NCBI RefSeq assembly: GCF_052116585.1
Contig: NZ_JBQKKT010000019.1
Location: 1 to 55,444, forward strand
Source of the DNA: Luteococcus sp052116585
Lineage (GTDB): Bacteria > Actinomycetota > Actinomycetes > Propionibacteriales > Propionibacteriaceae
Direction of reading: 5' to 3'
DNA: 55,444 nt
Part shown: piece by piece, positions 1-8,473 of the stretch
Numbering within the stretch: position 1 is the first letter of the stretch
Layout: each line of letters opens with the position of its first letter
Position numbers and translations under genes: made by a program
The notes under the pieces: model-generated
What the model was told of the DNA's origin: nothing
The model's input: the letters and a program-made list of their open reading frames with translations, nothing else
Database searches by the model: none

Positions 1-1
1 C

Positions 2-88
2 GTCCTGTTCGCCATGCTCAAGAACCGGGAGCCCTACCGAGCACCCGCCCCGACGCCAGAACCCTCACCCATACCCCTCGCCGCTTGA
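2..88 (+). CDS. C-terminal end of a transposase, probably IS110 family (partial)
   Basis: Only the last 28 codons are present, entering from the left edge and ending at TGA 86-88. The visible tail (FAMLKNREPYR followed by a proline-rich end) resembles the C-terminus of IS110-type DEDD transposases. The rest of the gene lies outside the window, so the family is inferred from a short tail. An insertion sequence at this edge would explain why an assembly contig broke here. No inverted-repeat end of an element can be recognised in the following 56 bases. Confidence 0.45.
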   Translation, partial: VLFAMLKNREPYRAPAPTPEPSPIPLAA

Positions 89-109
89 CGAGCAACATAG
101 GGACACCCC

Positions 110-131
110 CCCGGGCACTCAAGAGCCCGGG
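110..131. terminator. Hairpin between convergent genes
   Basis: Seven-base perfect arms CCCGGGC / GCCCGGG around an 8-base loop, placed between the transposase tail and the convergent GDPD gene. It has no T-tract on either side, so it is a plausible but unproven bidirectional terminator. Confidence 0.45.
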
Positions 132-144
132 ACGACTTCCTGGA

Positions 145-2463
145 TCACTTGCCCTGCTTGAACTCCCGAACGGCCTCGACAGCCACGTCGGGCTGGTCGG
201 AGAAGACGTGGTCCATGCCGGCAGCCAGGAAGGTCTTGATCTCGGCCTTCATGTCACCGATCTCGGCGGGATTGCTCGAGCTCTGGAAGTCCTTCGGCAG
301 GAAGGAGTTCTCGGCGCGGAAGGTCCAACCGGTCACCTCGAGGCCCGCGGCGTGGGCGTTCTTGATGGCGTCCGACGGCTTGTCCAGCGATCCGTCCTTC
401 TTCTTCGGGATCATCAGGTTCTTGCACAGTCCGACGCTGTCCGCGTACTTGGCCACCTTCTTCATGCCCGACGGGGTCAGCATGTCCTTGTAGGTGGTGG
501 TGTTGCCCGAGGCGACGAAGTCTGCCGGAGCACCCGAGCAGTCCATCAGCTGCACCAGCTGCACCTTGGTCATCTGGTTGAGCTGCTGGAGGTTGCCCAC
601 CTCGAAGCTCTGGATGACCACCGGCGAGTTCTTCTTGCCGTAGCCATTGGCCTCCAGCACCTTGACGGTGCCCTCCTCCTGGCTCAGGCCGATCGAGTCG
701 AAGTAGCTGCCGTGCTTGATCTCCGGGATCACGCCGACGGGCTTGCCGTCGCAGGTCTTCGAGCGACGAGCCAGGTCCACCACCTCGTCGAAGGTGGGCA
801 CCTGGTACAGACCGTCGAACTCGGCGCTGCCAGGACGCAGCTCACCCAGACGCTCCTTGGCGCGCAGGGTGCGCAGCTCGGCCAGCGTGAAGTCCTCGGT
901 GAACCAGCCGGTGATCTCGCTGCCGTCGATGGTCTTGGTGGCCTTGCGGTCGGCGAACTCGGGGCGGTCGGCCACATCGGTCGTGCCGCTGATCTCGTTC
1001 TCGTGACGGTCCACCAGGACGCCGTCCTTGGTGCTCACCAGATCGGGCTCGATGTAGTCGGCGCACTGGTTGATGGCCACCTCATAGGCCGCCAGCGTGT
1101 GCTCGGGACGGTAGCCCGAGGCGCCACGGTGGGCGAAGACGATGTGGTTGGGATCCGAGGCCTCGACCTTCTTCTTGGCCAGGTCCAGGATCACCATCTC
1201 GGTGTCGTCGGGGGTGCCGGGCTTGCGCGCGTCATTGCCCGGGTAGTTGTTGTCATTGGCGATCAGCAGACGCCCATCCTTCAGACGAACGACGGTCTCG
1301 ACGCTCTGGAAGGGGAAGGTGAAGGTTTTGACGACGCCGTGGCCGGGGAAGGTCTCCATGCCGATGCCATCGGGGTTGTCGATCTTCAGCAGGTCGACGA
1401 CCAGCTCCTTGCGCAGGAAGCCGTCCTTCTCCACCTTGTTCAGGTTGATCTCGTAGACACGCTTGGTGACACTCTCGGCGCCCCAGAAGTCGTCGCGCTC
1501 GACGATGAGCATCTTCTTACCGTCGGTCATGAAGGCGTCGCCCACCAGGTTGTCATCGGTGTCGGCCTGGTACTTCCAGGTGCGGCCGGTGTAGCGGTTC
1601 GTGCGGGTGTCGAACTGGCTGATGATGCGAGTGCGCTTGTCATCGCCGTTCAGGTAGCCCTCGAGGATCGGGTAGAGGAAGCGACCGTTCTGGCTGGCGG
1701 CCAGGGCCTCGAAACCCTTCGAGTTGCGCAGGTTGGCCTCCTCACCCTTGGCCAGGTGCGGGTTGCTGGCGCTCTTGACCAGCTCGACGCCAGCAGCCGA
1801 AGCCTTGCCGGGAACCGGCATCGGGACGGGCTTGCGCAGCAGCACGCCGTCGGCGCTGAAGTGCAGCAGGAAGGGGCCGAACTCCTCGCCGATCCAGAAG
1901 CTGCCGTCCTTGTTCACCACCAGCGACTCGACGTCGAAGTCGGCACCCGTCAGCAGACGCTTCTTGGTGTGCTCATTCACGATCGGGAAGCCAGCCAGGT
2001 GGTTCGGGTCGCGCAGCTGCACGAACTTCTGCACCTTGATCTCGCCCTTGCCGCCGTCGGCGGTCTCCCACTGCGGCTTCACCTTGTAGACGCGCAGCAG
2101 GAAGTCATCGGAATTGGCCTTGGAGCCGAAGCCGTTGTCCGGCAGGCCCCAGAAGGAACCGTCGCCGATCTCGGCCATGGCAGAGAATCCGGGGATGACC
2201 TGGCCGGGGAAGGGGCCCTTGCGGCCATTCTTCTCGGTGACCTTGGCGCCCGACTCCGGGCCCTTGGCGATGTAGTCGGCGCTCAGCTGGGCGCGGGCCT
2301 CCAGGGTGGGGACGACGGTCTTCGTCGTCTTGGCCTTGGCCGCCTTCGGTGCGGGCTGGTCGGCCGGCGCGGCGTGGACGGGGGCAACAGCGGTCAGGGG
2401 CAGCACCAGGGCGGCCGAGCCAAGGGCGACGGCGGCGAGGCGCGAGATGTGTGGGGTACGCAT
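145..2463 (-). CDS. Secreted phytase-like esterase / glycerophosphodiester phosphodiesterase
   Basis: A two-domain exported hydrolase of 772 residues. A Sec signal peptide (MRTPH, hydrophobic to about residue 28, Ala-rich cleavage site) is followed by an esterase-like-of-phytase region (about 55-430, with FWGLPDNGFG and FWIGEEFGP blocks). A glycerophosphodiester phosphodiesterase barrel then runs from about 440 to 765. The GDPD active-site set is visible: His445 in HRG, the Glu472-Pro-Asp474 metal pair and His487 in DRHE. The expected reaction is hydrolysis of glycerophosphodiesters to glycerol 3-phosphate and an alcohol outside the cell, useful in phosphate supply. A TTG lies four codons upstream (2475), but ATG 2463 gives a normal signal peptide. 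It stands alone with no operon partner. The family is firm; the substrate is inferred. Confidence 0.9.
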   Translation of the reverse strand: MRTPHISRLAAVALGSAALVLPLTAVAPVHAAPADQPAPKAAKAKTTKTVVPTLEARAQLSADYIAKGPESGAKVTEKNGRKGPFPGQVIPGFSAMAEIGDGSFWGLPDNGFGSKANSDDFLLRVYKVKPQWETADGGKGEIKVQKFVQLRDPNHLAGFPIVNEHTKKRLLTGADFDVESLVVNKDGSFWIGEEFGPFLLHFSADGVLLRKPVPMPVPGKASAAGVELVKSASNPHLAKGEEANLRNSKGFEALAASQNGRFLYPILEGYLNGDDKRTRIISQFDTRTNRYTGRTWKYQADTDDNLVGDAFMTDGKKMLIVERDDFWGAESVTKRVYEINLNKVEKDGFLRKELVVDLLKIDNPDGIGMETFPGHGVVKTFTFPFQSVETVVRLKDGRLLIANDNNYPGNDARKPGTPDDTEMVILDLAKKKVEASDPNHIVFAHRGASGYRPEHTLAAYEVAINQCADYIEPDLVSTKDGVLVDRHENEISGTTDVADRPEFADRKATKTIDGSEITGWFTEDFTLAELRTLRAKERLGELRPGSAEFDGLYQVPTFDEVVDLARRSKTCDGKPVGVIPEIKHGSYFDSIGLSQEEGTVKVLEANGYGKKNSPVVIQSFEVGNLQQLNQMTKVQLVQLMDCSGAPADFVASGNTTTYKDMLTPSGMKKVAKYADSVGLCKNLMIPKKKDGSLDKPSDAIKNAHAAGLEVTGWTFRAENSFLPKDFQSSSNPAEIGDMKAEIKTFLAAGMDHVFSDQPDVAVEAVREFKQGK

Positions 2464-2580
2464 GGGTACAGCCAACCGCGTTCAGCTGATGCTCAGGTTT
2501 CCCATGGATGTGACTTGGGTGAACACCCCGGGACGAGATCATGCCCGCCGTGCGACCAGCTGGTGGATGCCCCTGCACGT

Positions 2581-2799
2581 CGCATGAGTTTGGTTGCCCG
2601 GCGTGGGTTTGGTTGCCCACCCGGCCAGCCCCTCCCGCACCGCGTGGGTTTGATCGCCCACCCGGCCGGCTCACCCCGCGCCGCGTGGGTTTGATCGCCC
2701 CGCGACGGGTACAACGCACGCGACACGATGCAACCCACGCGAGCCATGGGTGCACTGCCCGGGGCACCGCACGTCGCGTGGGTTTGATTGCCCACCCGG
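2581..2799. repeat. Cluster of about five 25-bp REP-like units
   Basis: This fills most of the 366-bp gene-free stretch 2464-2829. The unit is roughly CGCGTGGGTTTGRTYGCC followed by CACCCGG, with copies near 2581, 2601, 2641, 2680 and 2775; three of them are spaced 40 bp apart. Each full unit can fold (GTGGG/CCCAC around TTTGATCG). The same motif reappears in the next intergenic region (3409-3912) in both orientations. No coding potential is evident. Confidence 0.7.
2681..2741. repeat. 61-bp inverted-repeat element, copy 1
   Basis: A 61-bp unit with near-complementary ends (CGCGTGGGTT at the left, AACCCACGCG at the right) around the core GCGACGGGTA. A second copy of exactly the same length lies at 3638-3698 with 44 of 61 identical positions, the identity concentrated in the two ends and the core. 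This pattern suggests a small palindromic REP- or MITE-like element rather than chance. Confidence 0.65.
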
Positions 2800-2829
2800 A
2801 GTCGAGGGCAGATTCTGACGCTGCCCGGC

Positions 2830-3408
2830 TCAGAGCTCGCGGACCACCTTGGCCGGCTGCCCCAGCGCCAGAACATTGGCGGGAAGGTCCTTGCTGACAA
2901 TCGCTCCGGCACCCACCACGGTGTTGTCCCCGATGGTCACACCGGGCAGCACGATCACCCCGCCACCCAGCCAGACATTGTCACCAATCGTGATGGGCTC
3001 GGCGGCCTCGAGCTTGTCGCGACGCATCTGCGCGTCGAGGGGATGCGTCGGGGTGAGCAGTTGAACATTGGGGCCGATCTGGCAGTCCTCGCCGATCGTG
3101 ATCCTCGCCACGTCCAGCGCCGTGAAGTTGTAGTTGATGAAGGTGCGGGCCCCAATACTGATCTGGCCCCCGTAGTCCACGTGCAGCGGCGGCTTGACGA
3201 AGGCCCCCTCGCCCAGATCACCGATCAGCTCCTCCAGCAGGGCTCGGGCATTCTCGGGATCCTCGACGCAGGCCTGGAGATAGCGTTCCTGCAGCTCGAC
3301 GGCGCGCTGGGCCAGGCGGCCGCTCTCGGGATCATCGGCGATGTAGAGGTCACCCGCAAGCATTCGCTCGCGATTCGTCCTGGGGTCTCCGGCAAAGTAG
3401 TCGGTCAT
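2830..3408 (-). CDS. Sugar O-acetyltransferase (maltose/galactoside acetyltransferase type)
   Basis: A 192-residue left-handed beta-helix acyltransferase that moves acetyl from acetyl-CoA to a sugar hydroxyl in the cytoplasm. Residues 5-60 form the helical Mac-type N-terminal cap (MLAGDLY). From about 70 the hexapeptide repeats run to the C-terminus (ISIGARTFI, ITIGEDCQIGPNV, VTIGDNTVVGAGAIV). The catalytic His is His122 in TPTHPLD, and the GGGVIVLPGV turn is typical of the family. The length equals that of Maa/LacA enzymes. It is flanked on both sides by repeat-rich intergenic DNA and has no operon partner. The exact sugar substrate cannot be read from the sequence. Confidence 0.88.
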   Translation of the reverse strand: MTDYFAGDPRTNRERMLAGDLYIADDPESGRLAQRAVELQERYLQACVEDPENARALLEELIGDLGEGAFVKPPLHVDYGGQISIGARTFINYNFTALDVARITIGEDCQIGPNVQLLTPTHPLDAQMRRDKLEAAEPITIGDNVWLGGGVIVLPGVTIGDNTVVGAGAIVSKDLPANVLALGQPAKVVREL

Positions 3409-3482
3409 GCCTCGACGCTACCGGCGCCCCGAAGCGTCGAGGCTGACAGGAGGGGCAATCTGGCTGGGTACCCCAGCCCGGG

Positions 3483-3585
3483 CGTGGCGTGGGTACCCCT
3501 GGACCCGGCGTGGCGCGGGCACCCCTGGACCCGGCGTGGCGCGGGCACCCGTGGACCGGGCGTCGCATGAGTCCCCAGGACCCGG
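3483..3585. repeat. Tandem 26-bp repeat, about four copies
   Basis: Four consecutive units of the form CGTGGCGCGGGCACCCCTGG + ACCCGG begin at 3483, 3509, 3535 and 3561. The first three are 26 bp and nearly identical; the fourth is 25 bp and degenerate. They lie in the 504-bp gene-free stretch 3409-3912 upstream of the acetyltransferase gene and downstream of the glycosidase gene. The array runs into a GTGGGTTTGG motif shared with the cluster at 2581-2799. Confidence 0.8.
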
Positions 3586-3637
3586 CGTCGCGTGGGTTTG
3601 GTCGTCCCGCGCGGGATTGGACATCCCTGACTCCACG

Positions 3638-3698
3638 CCGCGTGGTTTCCATACATCTGCGACGGGTATTGCACACGCGAGAAGACCAAACCCACGCG
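3638..3698. repeat. 61-bp inverted-repeat element, copy 2
   Basis: Second copy of the element at 2681-2741: same length, ends CCGCGTGGTT and AAACCCACGCG, same GCGACGGGTA core. It is followed by further half-sites (TTCCCACGCGA, GGAACCCACGCG) up to about 3737. Confidence 0.65.
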
Positions 3699-3773
3699 TC
3701 CTGCAGGTTCCCACGCGAGAGGGTGGAACCCACGCGACGTGCGAGGGGCGGGGGCGACGCCCAAGGATCCGCG

Positions 3774-3819
3774 GCGCGACACCCCCCGGATTCAGGGCGC
3801 GACACCCCCCGGACCCAGG
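3774..3819. repeat. Two tandem 23-bp copies
   Basis: GCGCGACACCCCCCGGA followed by TTCAGG (3774-3796) and then by CCCAGG (3797-3819), with a decayed third unit GCACGACGTGCG after it. This is another short-period expansion inside the same repeat-filled intergenic region. Confidence 0.7.
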
Positions 3820-3912
3820 GCACGACGTGCGAGGCGGCTTCCTGCAGACGCCGACGGGTGCACCGCGGCCCAGATGATGGCCGGGGTGCACCCGTCGAAC
3901 ACAGAGCGCAGG

Positions 3913-5525
3913 TCAGCGGATGAAGATGGCGTCACCCACCGGGCGCTCGCCCGCGGCGTCGGAAGGGCTGGTCACAAGGGCACCGTCGAGCACCATGGCG
4001 GTGGAGCCACCACCGTCGAGGTTGATCGCGTCGACCATGCCAAGATCCTTGGCCACCTGCGCGGTCTCGGGGATGCTCAGGCCCAGGTCGGTCAGCTGGC
4101 GGCCGTCGACGGTCACCAGAAGCGTACGACCCTTGGCGTCGATGCCGGCGAAGGTGCGGGGATTGCGCTGCAGCACCCAGCCGTAGTCGAAGGACGGGTT
4201 GAGCGGCTGGTTCATGCCGTCGCGCTTCTGGGTGACGTGCAGGTCGCCGTGGCGCACCAGCTCGGGGCCTCCGTTGACGACGGTGGTGCGCGGCTTGTCG
4301 AGCCGGGCGCGGCCATCGGTCATGCCCTGGCTCCACGCGCCGCGCTCGCCGGTCTGCACGACGTCGAGCAGGCGTGCGGCGTGCTCGCCGGTGGCCTGGA
4401 TCGAGGTCTGGCCGGCCTCCAGGGCAGTGCCGCGCTCCGTCTTCACGGCCACGACGCGAGTGCCCTCGAGCACCACCTCGGCACCCTCACCGGCAGGGGT
4501 GGTGGCAGCGAAATCGGGGGTGTAGGCGATGGTCTCGGCGTCGTCGGTGCAGGTGACGTCGTGCAGCGGCAGATGGGTGACCTTGTCGGTCAGGTCGCCA
4601 CCACAGTCGCGGATGAGGCCGATGACCCGGTTCACACCGTCGAGCTCGAAGCGCTGCTTGTCGAGGATCGCGACGCCCTTCCACACGGGGGTGACGATGC
4701 GAGTGTGGCGGGCCTTCGGGTCGAGCACCAGGGCGGGGCGGCCGGTGATGGTCTCGCTGACCAGCTTGCCGTCGTAGATGCCCGCACCGGCGGGATCACC
4801 CTCGGCGCCGGCCTTCGGGTCCATCACGAAGAAGCCGGCATTGATGGTGGCGCTGGCGCGCGTGAAGGCGGCCAGTTCGGTGGTCTTCTCGCGGGTGGCG
4901 AGGTCGGGGCCGTAGGTGGCCCCGAGGGTTCCCGTGAAGGTCTTGGGGTCGATGGTGAGCACATTGATGCGCCACGGGCCCTTGGCGTCAGTGCCGCCGT
5001 CCCAGCCGGTGAACCAGGAGCGGGAGCTGAAGCCCTTGGCCTTCAGCTCGGACACCAGCGCGTCGGCCTCGGCCTTGGTGGCGGAAGTCTGGTCGAGGCG
5101 CAGGCGGTGGCCCAGGGTGCTGGCGGGCAGGTCGGCGACGGCGGGCTGCTCGACGGCGCTGATGGTGGCGGCGAAGCCGGCCTCGGCCAGCTTCGCGCGA
5201 GTGTCCTCGGCGGCCGCCTTGTCCTGGACGGAGCGGGCGGGGCCGCTCCGGTCGGGGCTCGTGGCCAGCGACGGCATGTTCACCTCGACCACCCAGCCGA
5301 GCGACGCGTCGGTGGCGCCGCGGGTGACCAGGGTGTGGGTGACGCCACGCTGCACCGTGGTGGTGGTGCGGGTCTCGTGCAGGTCGGGGGCGCCGAGGGT
5401 GAGCTGCCCGGCGACGGGGGCGGGCGCGGGGCCGGCTTCGCGACGGCGGTGGTGACCAAGGGCATGGTCAGGGCTGCGGCGCCGAGAGCGGCGACGGCGG
5501 CACGGGTGGGGTTGTGGGTATGCAT
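3913..5525 (-). CDS. Secreted phosphodiester glycosidase with SPOR-like region; apparent frameshift
   Basis: Exported protein of the NAGPA-like phosphodiester glycosidase family. The start ATG 5525 opens a clear signal peptide (MHTHNPTRAAVAALGAAALT to TTAVAKPAP). That frame is then lost: the mature protein (APVAGQLTLGAPDLHETR onward) continues in another frame. The total of 1613 nt is one base short of a whole number of codons, and one extra C on the coding strand in the run at 5428-5431 would restore a single 537-residue protein. An SPOR-like region (about 75-150) precedes the catalytic domain, which has NAGFFVMDP and the C-terminal NLDGGGSTAMV and GERPVGDAIF blocks. Family substrates include sugar-1-phosphodiesters such as teichoic-acid or exopolymer linkages. 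Without the fix, only a 480-codon cytoplasmic form starting at 5355 could be made. Confidence 0.8.
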
Positions 5526-5591
5526 GGAACGATCAAACTGACCCGGGCGGTCACCCGACAAGGGCTGCCGGATGACCGCTGGATGAATGCT

Positions 5592-5611
5592 TGACGACGC
5601 CCCCGTCGTCA
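5592..5611 (-). terminator. Hairpin at the end of the exporter/esterase operon
   Basis: Perfect 8-bp arms TGACGACG / CGTCGTCA around a 4-base loop. The arm includes the TGA stop of the erythromycin-esterase-like gene. There is no strong T-tract; it is a likely operon-end terminator. Confidence 0.5.
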
Positions 5612-6829
5612 CCCCTCCAACGGGTCGGTGGGGTGACTGTCGGTGACGTAGACCAGGGCGTCCCAACTGGTGGCCGGAACCACCCCGATCTGGTGCATCG
5701 GCGGCAGCCACGCCTGCCAGGCGGCGAAGGGGCTTCCTGCCGAGGCCATCGGATGCTGCTCCTGCAGCACCGCCCGGTTGGCGGGCGCAACCTCGGCGAA
5801 GTCGACGAAGCCGATGCGCGTCCCGGCGAAGATCCCCCGCACCGGGGAACCGACGGTGAAGGAGTGCACGCTGCCGTCGTCCTGCAGACGGACCCGGTGC
5901 GCGTCGGCGCCAACCACGCTGTAGTCGTCGCCCCAGTGCTGGTGGTTGAGGACGCCGAGCTTGCTCCCGGGCGCCATCGTCGCAGCCCCCGACCTGTCCA
6001 CGTGCCCGTTGTGGGCCAGCAGCAGCGTGTGCCTGCCACCGGCACCGGCACGCTGCTCCACCAGGAAACGCAGGTTCTGGTGCAGGGCCGCATCCCGGTC
6101 CCACGAGTCGATGCCCTCGCTGCCCCGCTCCATCCCCTGCACCAGGGTGCGGGCCGACAGACGGGCCCGCAGGCTCGCATCGTCGCCGGCACCCTGGGCG
6201 GCACGCTCGACGGCCGCGGCCAGCTGCCGGGCGGGCTCCAGCATGGCCCGGGCCTGGTCCTGTTCCCAGGCGGTGTCGCGCGTGATCGCGTCGAGCCTCG
6301 GAGCCAGTCTCGCAGCAGCCTTGGGATCCTTGCCCCGCAACCATTCCAGGGCGACCTCACGGTCGGGGACGGCGCGCTGCACGTCCAGCCCGTGCAGCCG
6401 CACCGGGTCCTCGGGATGGGCGGCATTCCACTTCCGCAGAGCGGTCAGGAAGTCGGCCATCTGGCGGGTGCGGTTGAGGGCGAAGCCAAAGCGTCCGGCC
6501 GCCTCCTCGGCACTGCCCGGGCCACCCTGCACCCAAGCGTCCACCTGGCTCACCGGGCCGGCACTCTCCTCCAACGCGATCGTCGTGAAGCCCTCCTCGG
6601 CCGCCTTCAGGGCGATGGTCGTCCAGGCCTCCCGGAACTCGGCGGTGCCATGGGTGGCCTCCCCCACGGCCAGCACGGTGGCCTCGGTGAGACGGCTGGG
6701 CAGCTGCACATCGGCCAGTTCGACCGCCTCCGCAACACCGGCCGGAGCCGTGACGTGGCGCCACAGACCGATTCCGGCACCACCCACCATGAGGGCGACG
6801 ACGAGCACCACCACCGCAGTCCTCCTCAT
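5609..6829 (-). CDS. Erythromycin esterase family protein, membrane-anchored
   Basis: A 406-residue hydrolase of the erythromycin-esterase/succinoglycan-biosynthesis fold. One N-terminal hydrophobic helix (about 5-22, after MRR) should anchor or export it, so the catalytic part is probably extracytoplasmic. Conserved family positions are visible: the His near residue 60 in VGEATHG, the acidic EES near 88, and the LLLAHNGHVD block near 280. ATG 6829 overlaps the permease stop by one base (TGATG); a GTG sits one codon upstream. It is the last gene of an ABC exporter operon, which suggests a role in dealing with an exported or external compound. True macrolide esterases lack this anchor, so resistance to macrolides is not implied. 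Confidence 0.82.
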   Translation of the reverse strand: MRRTAVVVLVVALMVGGAGIGLWRHVTAPAGVAEAVELADVQLPSRLTEATVLAVGEATHGTAEFREAWTTIALKAAEEGFTTIALEESAGPVSQVDAWVQGGPGSAEEAAGRFGFALNRTRQMADFLTALRKWNAAHPEDPVRLHGLDVQRAVPDREVALEWLRGKDPKAAARLAPRLDAITRDTAWEQDQARAMLEPARQLAAAVERAAQGAGDDASLRARLSARTLVQGMERGSEGIDSWDRDAALHQNLRFLVEQRAGAGGRHTLLLAHNGHVDRSGAATMAPGSKLGVLNHQHWGDDYSVVGADAHRVRLQDDGSVHSFTVGSPVRGIFAGTRIGFVDFAEVAPANRAVLQEQHPMASAGSPFAAWQAWLPPMHQIGVVPATSWDALVYVTDSHPTDPLEG

Positions 6830-7602
6830 CACAGGTCACCCCTCACCAGTCGCACCAGGCCTGCCACCAGCGGCAGCACGGCCCACGCCAGCATCGACGT
6901 GCCCAGTCGGGCCCAGGAACCCGGCGACGGATCCGCCAACGCCCAGACGGCGTCGAGGCTGACCCAGGACAGCAGCCGCTCGGCCACCGCGGATGCCGAC
7001 GCCAGCAGCAGCGCGATCGTCGGCCACAGCAGCAGCACCATGATGGGGGCGGGTGCGCTGCGGGTGAGCAGCGCCCAGCCCAGGGCGGCCACGCCGGTGA
7101 AGGCCAGGTGTCCGGCGGCCAGGGCGAGCCGGCCGACATCCCCGCGAAGGGGGATCGCGTCGCCGGTGATCCACGGGCCGATGACCGCGGCACCAACACC
7201 CATCACCACGGCCACCAGCAGCAGCACGAGTGCCGCCACCAGCACCGCCAGCAGCTTAGCCGTCACCAGCCGGCCGCGGCGCGGGTCCTGCAGCAGGCTC
7301 GGCTCGATGGTGCCCCGGGTGAACTCGCCGCTGGCCAGCAGCACCGCCAGGACGAGCAGCATCCAGCCCGCCGGCCCGCAGGCCATCGTCGCCAGCTGCC
7401 ACATGTCGGTGCCGGTGGTGGGCCACAGGGCCCGACCGCCGGCGAAGGCCGCCATGCCCAGCAGTCCGCCGGCAATCACCGCACGCTGCCCGCGGGTGTC
7501 GACGAGCTTGTGCAGCTCCACGGCCACGGCGCGGGCCAGGGTCGTGCGGGCCAACGTGGTGCGGGCCAGACCCGCGCGGGTCGTCGTGTGCACGGCGGTC
7601 AT
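6829..7602 (-). CDS. ABC-2 type transporter permease
   Basis: A 257-residue integral membrane protein with about six predicted helices (for example LLVLAVLLASGEF, LAVLVAALVLLLVAVVMGV, MVLLLWPTIALLLA). It has the ABC-2 permease layout: a short cytoplasmic N-terminus with an amphipathic stretch (VELHKLVDTRGQRA), then a helix pair with ASGEFTRGTIEPSLLQDPRR in the cytoplasmic loop. That loop is typical of bacteriocin- and antibiotic-export permeases. Its start overlaps the ATPase stop by four bases (ATGA) and its stop overlaps the esterase start, so the three are translationally coupled. It probably pairs with the ATPase as a dimeric exporter. The substrate is unknown. Confidence 0.85.
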   Translation of the reverse strand: MTAVHTTTRAGLARTTLARTTLARAVAVELHKLVDTRGQRAVIAGGLLGMAAFAGGRALWPTTGTDMWQLATMACGPAGWMLLVLAVLLASGEFTRGTIEPSLLQDPRRGRLVTAKLLAVLVAALVLLLVAVVMGVGAAVIGPWITGDAIPLRGDVGRLALAAGHLAFTGVAALGWALLTRSAPAPIMVLLLWPTIALLLASASAVAERLLSWVSLDAVWALADPSPGSWARLGTSMLAWAVLPLVAGLVRLVRGDL

Positions 7603-8321
7603 CGCACACCCCCGAGCTGCACGCGCCCACGGTCGATGCCCTCGGTGAGCCCGAAGTAGAGCTCCTCCAGGTCGGCCACCTCGGCGACGGCCACGTCCTG
7701 GAGCACCCGGCCCCCGCCGATCATCACCACCCGATGCGCCAGGCGCGCCACGTCATGCAACTGGTGACTGCTCAACAGCACGGCACAGCCCCGCTCGGCA
7801 CGCTCGTGCAGCAGCTGTGAGAGCCACCGCTGCCCCTGCGGGTCCAGCCCATTGGTCGGCTCGTCGAGCACCAGCGCCGACGGGTCGCCCAGCAAGGCCT
7901 GGGCCACCCCCAGTCGCTGCCTCATGCCGAGCGAGTACTCGCCCACCCGGCGACTCGCCTCTGCCCGTCCCAGGCCCACCTCGTCGAGCACCTCGTCGAC
8001 GCGAGCGGCCGGAAGGCCCTGGGTGAGGGCCGCCAGCCGCAGGCACTCCCGCCCGGTGCGTCCCGGATGGAAGGACTCGGTGCCCAGCAGCACTCCCACG
8101 CTGCGGCCGGGCACCTCCAGCTCCCCATAGGGGCGGCCGTCGATGGTAGCGCTGCCGGCATCGGCCCGGACCAGTCCGGTGAGGATGCGCAGGCAGGTGG
8201 ACTTCCCGGCGCCATTGGGGCCGAGGAAGCCGACGATGCGGCCGGCGGAGACGCCGACGGACACCCCCTGCAGGGCCTGTACCGCGCCGAAGCGCTTGGT
8301 GAGGTTCTCGATCTCGATCAT
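7599..8321 (-). CDS. ABC transporter ATP-binding protein
   Basis: A 240-residue ATPase that would power the adjacent ABC-2 permease. Motifs in order: Walker A GPNGAGKST (about 36-44), signature SLGMRQR (about 132-138), Walker B ALVLDEP with catalytic Glu (about 153-159), and the H-loop in LLSSHQLHD (about 186-194). The start is the ATG at 8321 (MIEIENLTKRFG), the usual N-terminus of DrrA/CcmA-type exporters; the frame stays open upstream but that part reads as noise. It is the first gene of the operon ATPase-permease-esterase, divergent from the histidine kinase gene with 152 bp between them, so control by that kinase/regulator pair is likely. Confidence 0.92.
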   Translation of the reverse strand: MIEIENLTKRFGAVQALQGVSVGVSAGRIVGFLGPNGAGKSTCLRILTGLVRADAGSATIDGRPYGELEVPGRSVGVLLGTESFHPGRTGRECLRLAALTQGLPAARVDEVLDEVGLGRAEASRRVGEYSLGMRQRLGVAQALLGDPSALVLDEPTNGLDPQGQRWLSQLLHERAERGCAVLLSSHQLHDVARLAHRVVMIGGGRVLQDVAVAEVADLEELYFGLTEGIDRGRVQLGGVR

Positions 8322-8401
8322 GGTCACAGCCCACGCCAGCCGGCCGGGTGGCCGCCTCGGGCAGCAGGCCGCCGTCGCGGAATCCTTCGGGGACCAGCCG
8401 A

Positions 8402-8434
8402 TGGCCCATCGGCTGGGCCGACTGGCCCATCGGC
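8402..8434. promoter_or_regulatory. Direct repeat in the divergent ABC / two-component promoter
   Basis: Two identical 12-bp copies of TGGCCCATCGGC start at 8402 and 8423, a 21-bp period (two helical turns, same DNA face). They lie between the divergent ABC operon (start 8321) and kinase gene (start 8474). This is the geometry of a dimeric NarL-type response regulator site, so binding by the regulator at 9685-10347 is a reasonable inference. Confidence 0.5.
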
Positions 8435-8473
8435 CATCTGGGCCGCCGCGCCCGCGGCTGTGAGACTGGACGG

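Noticed and set aside
85..2694. 869-codon open frame on the plus strand opposite the GDPD gene
   Set aside because: It is the mirror of a gene with a clear signal peptide and GDPD motifs; such long antisense frames are common in high-GC DNA.
2581..2799. Possible CRISPR array (25-bp units, some spaced 40 bp)
   Set aside because: Units are degenerate, spacing is irregular, both orientations occur nearby, and no cas genes are present.
5609..6829. True macrolide resistance gene (ereA/ereB)
   Set aside because: The protein has an N-terminal membrane anchor and only family-level motif matches; calling it resistance would overreach.
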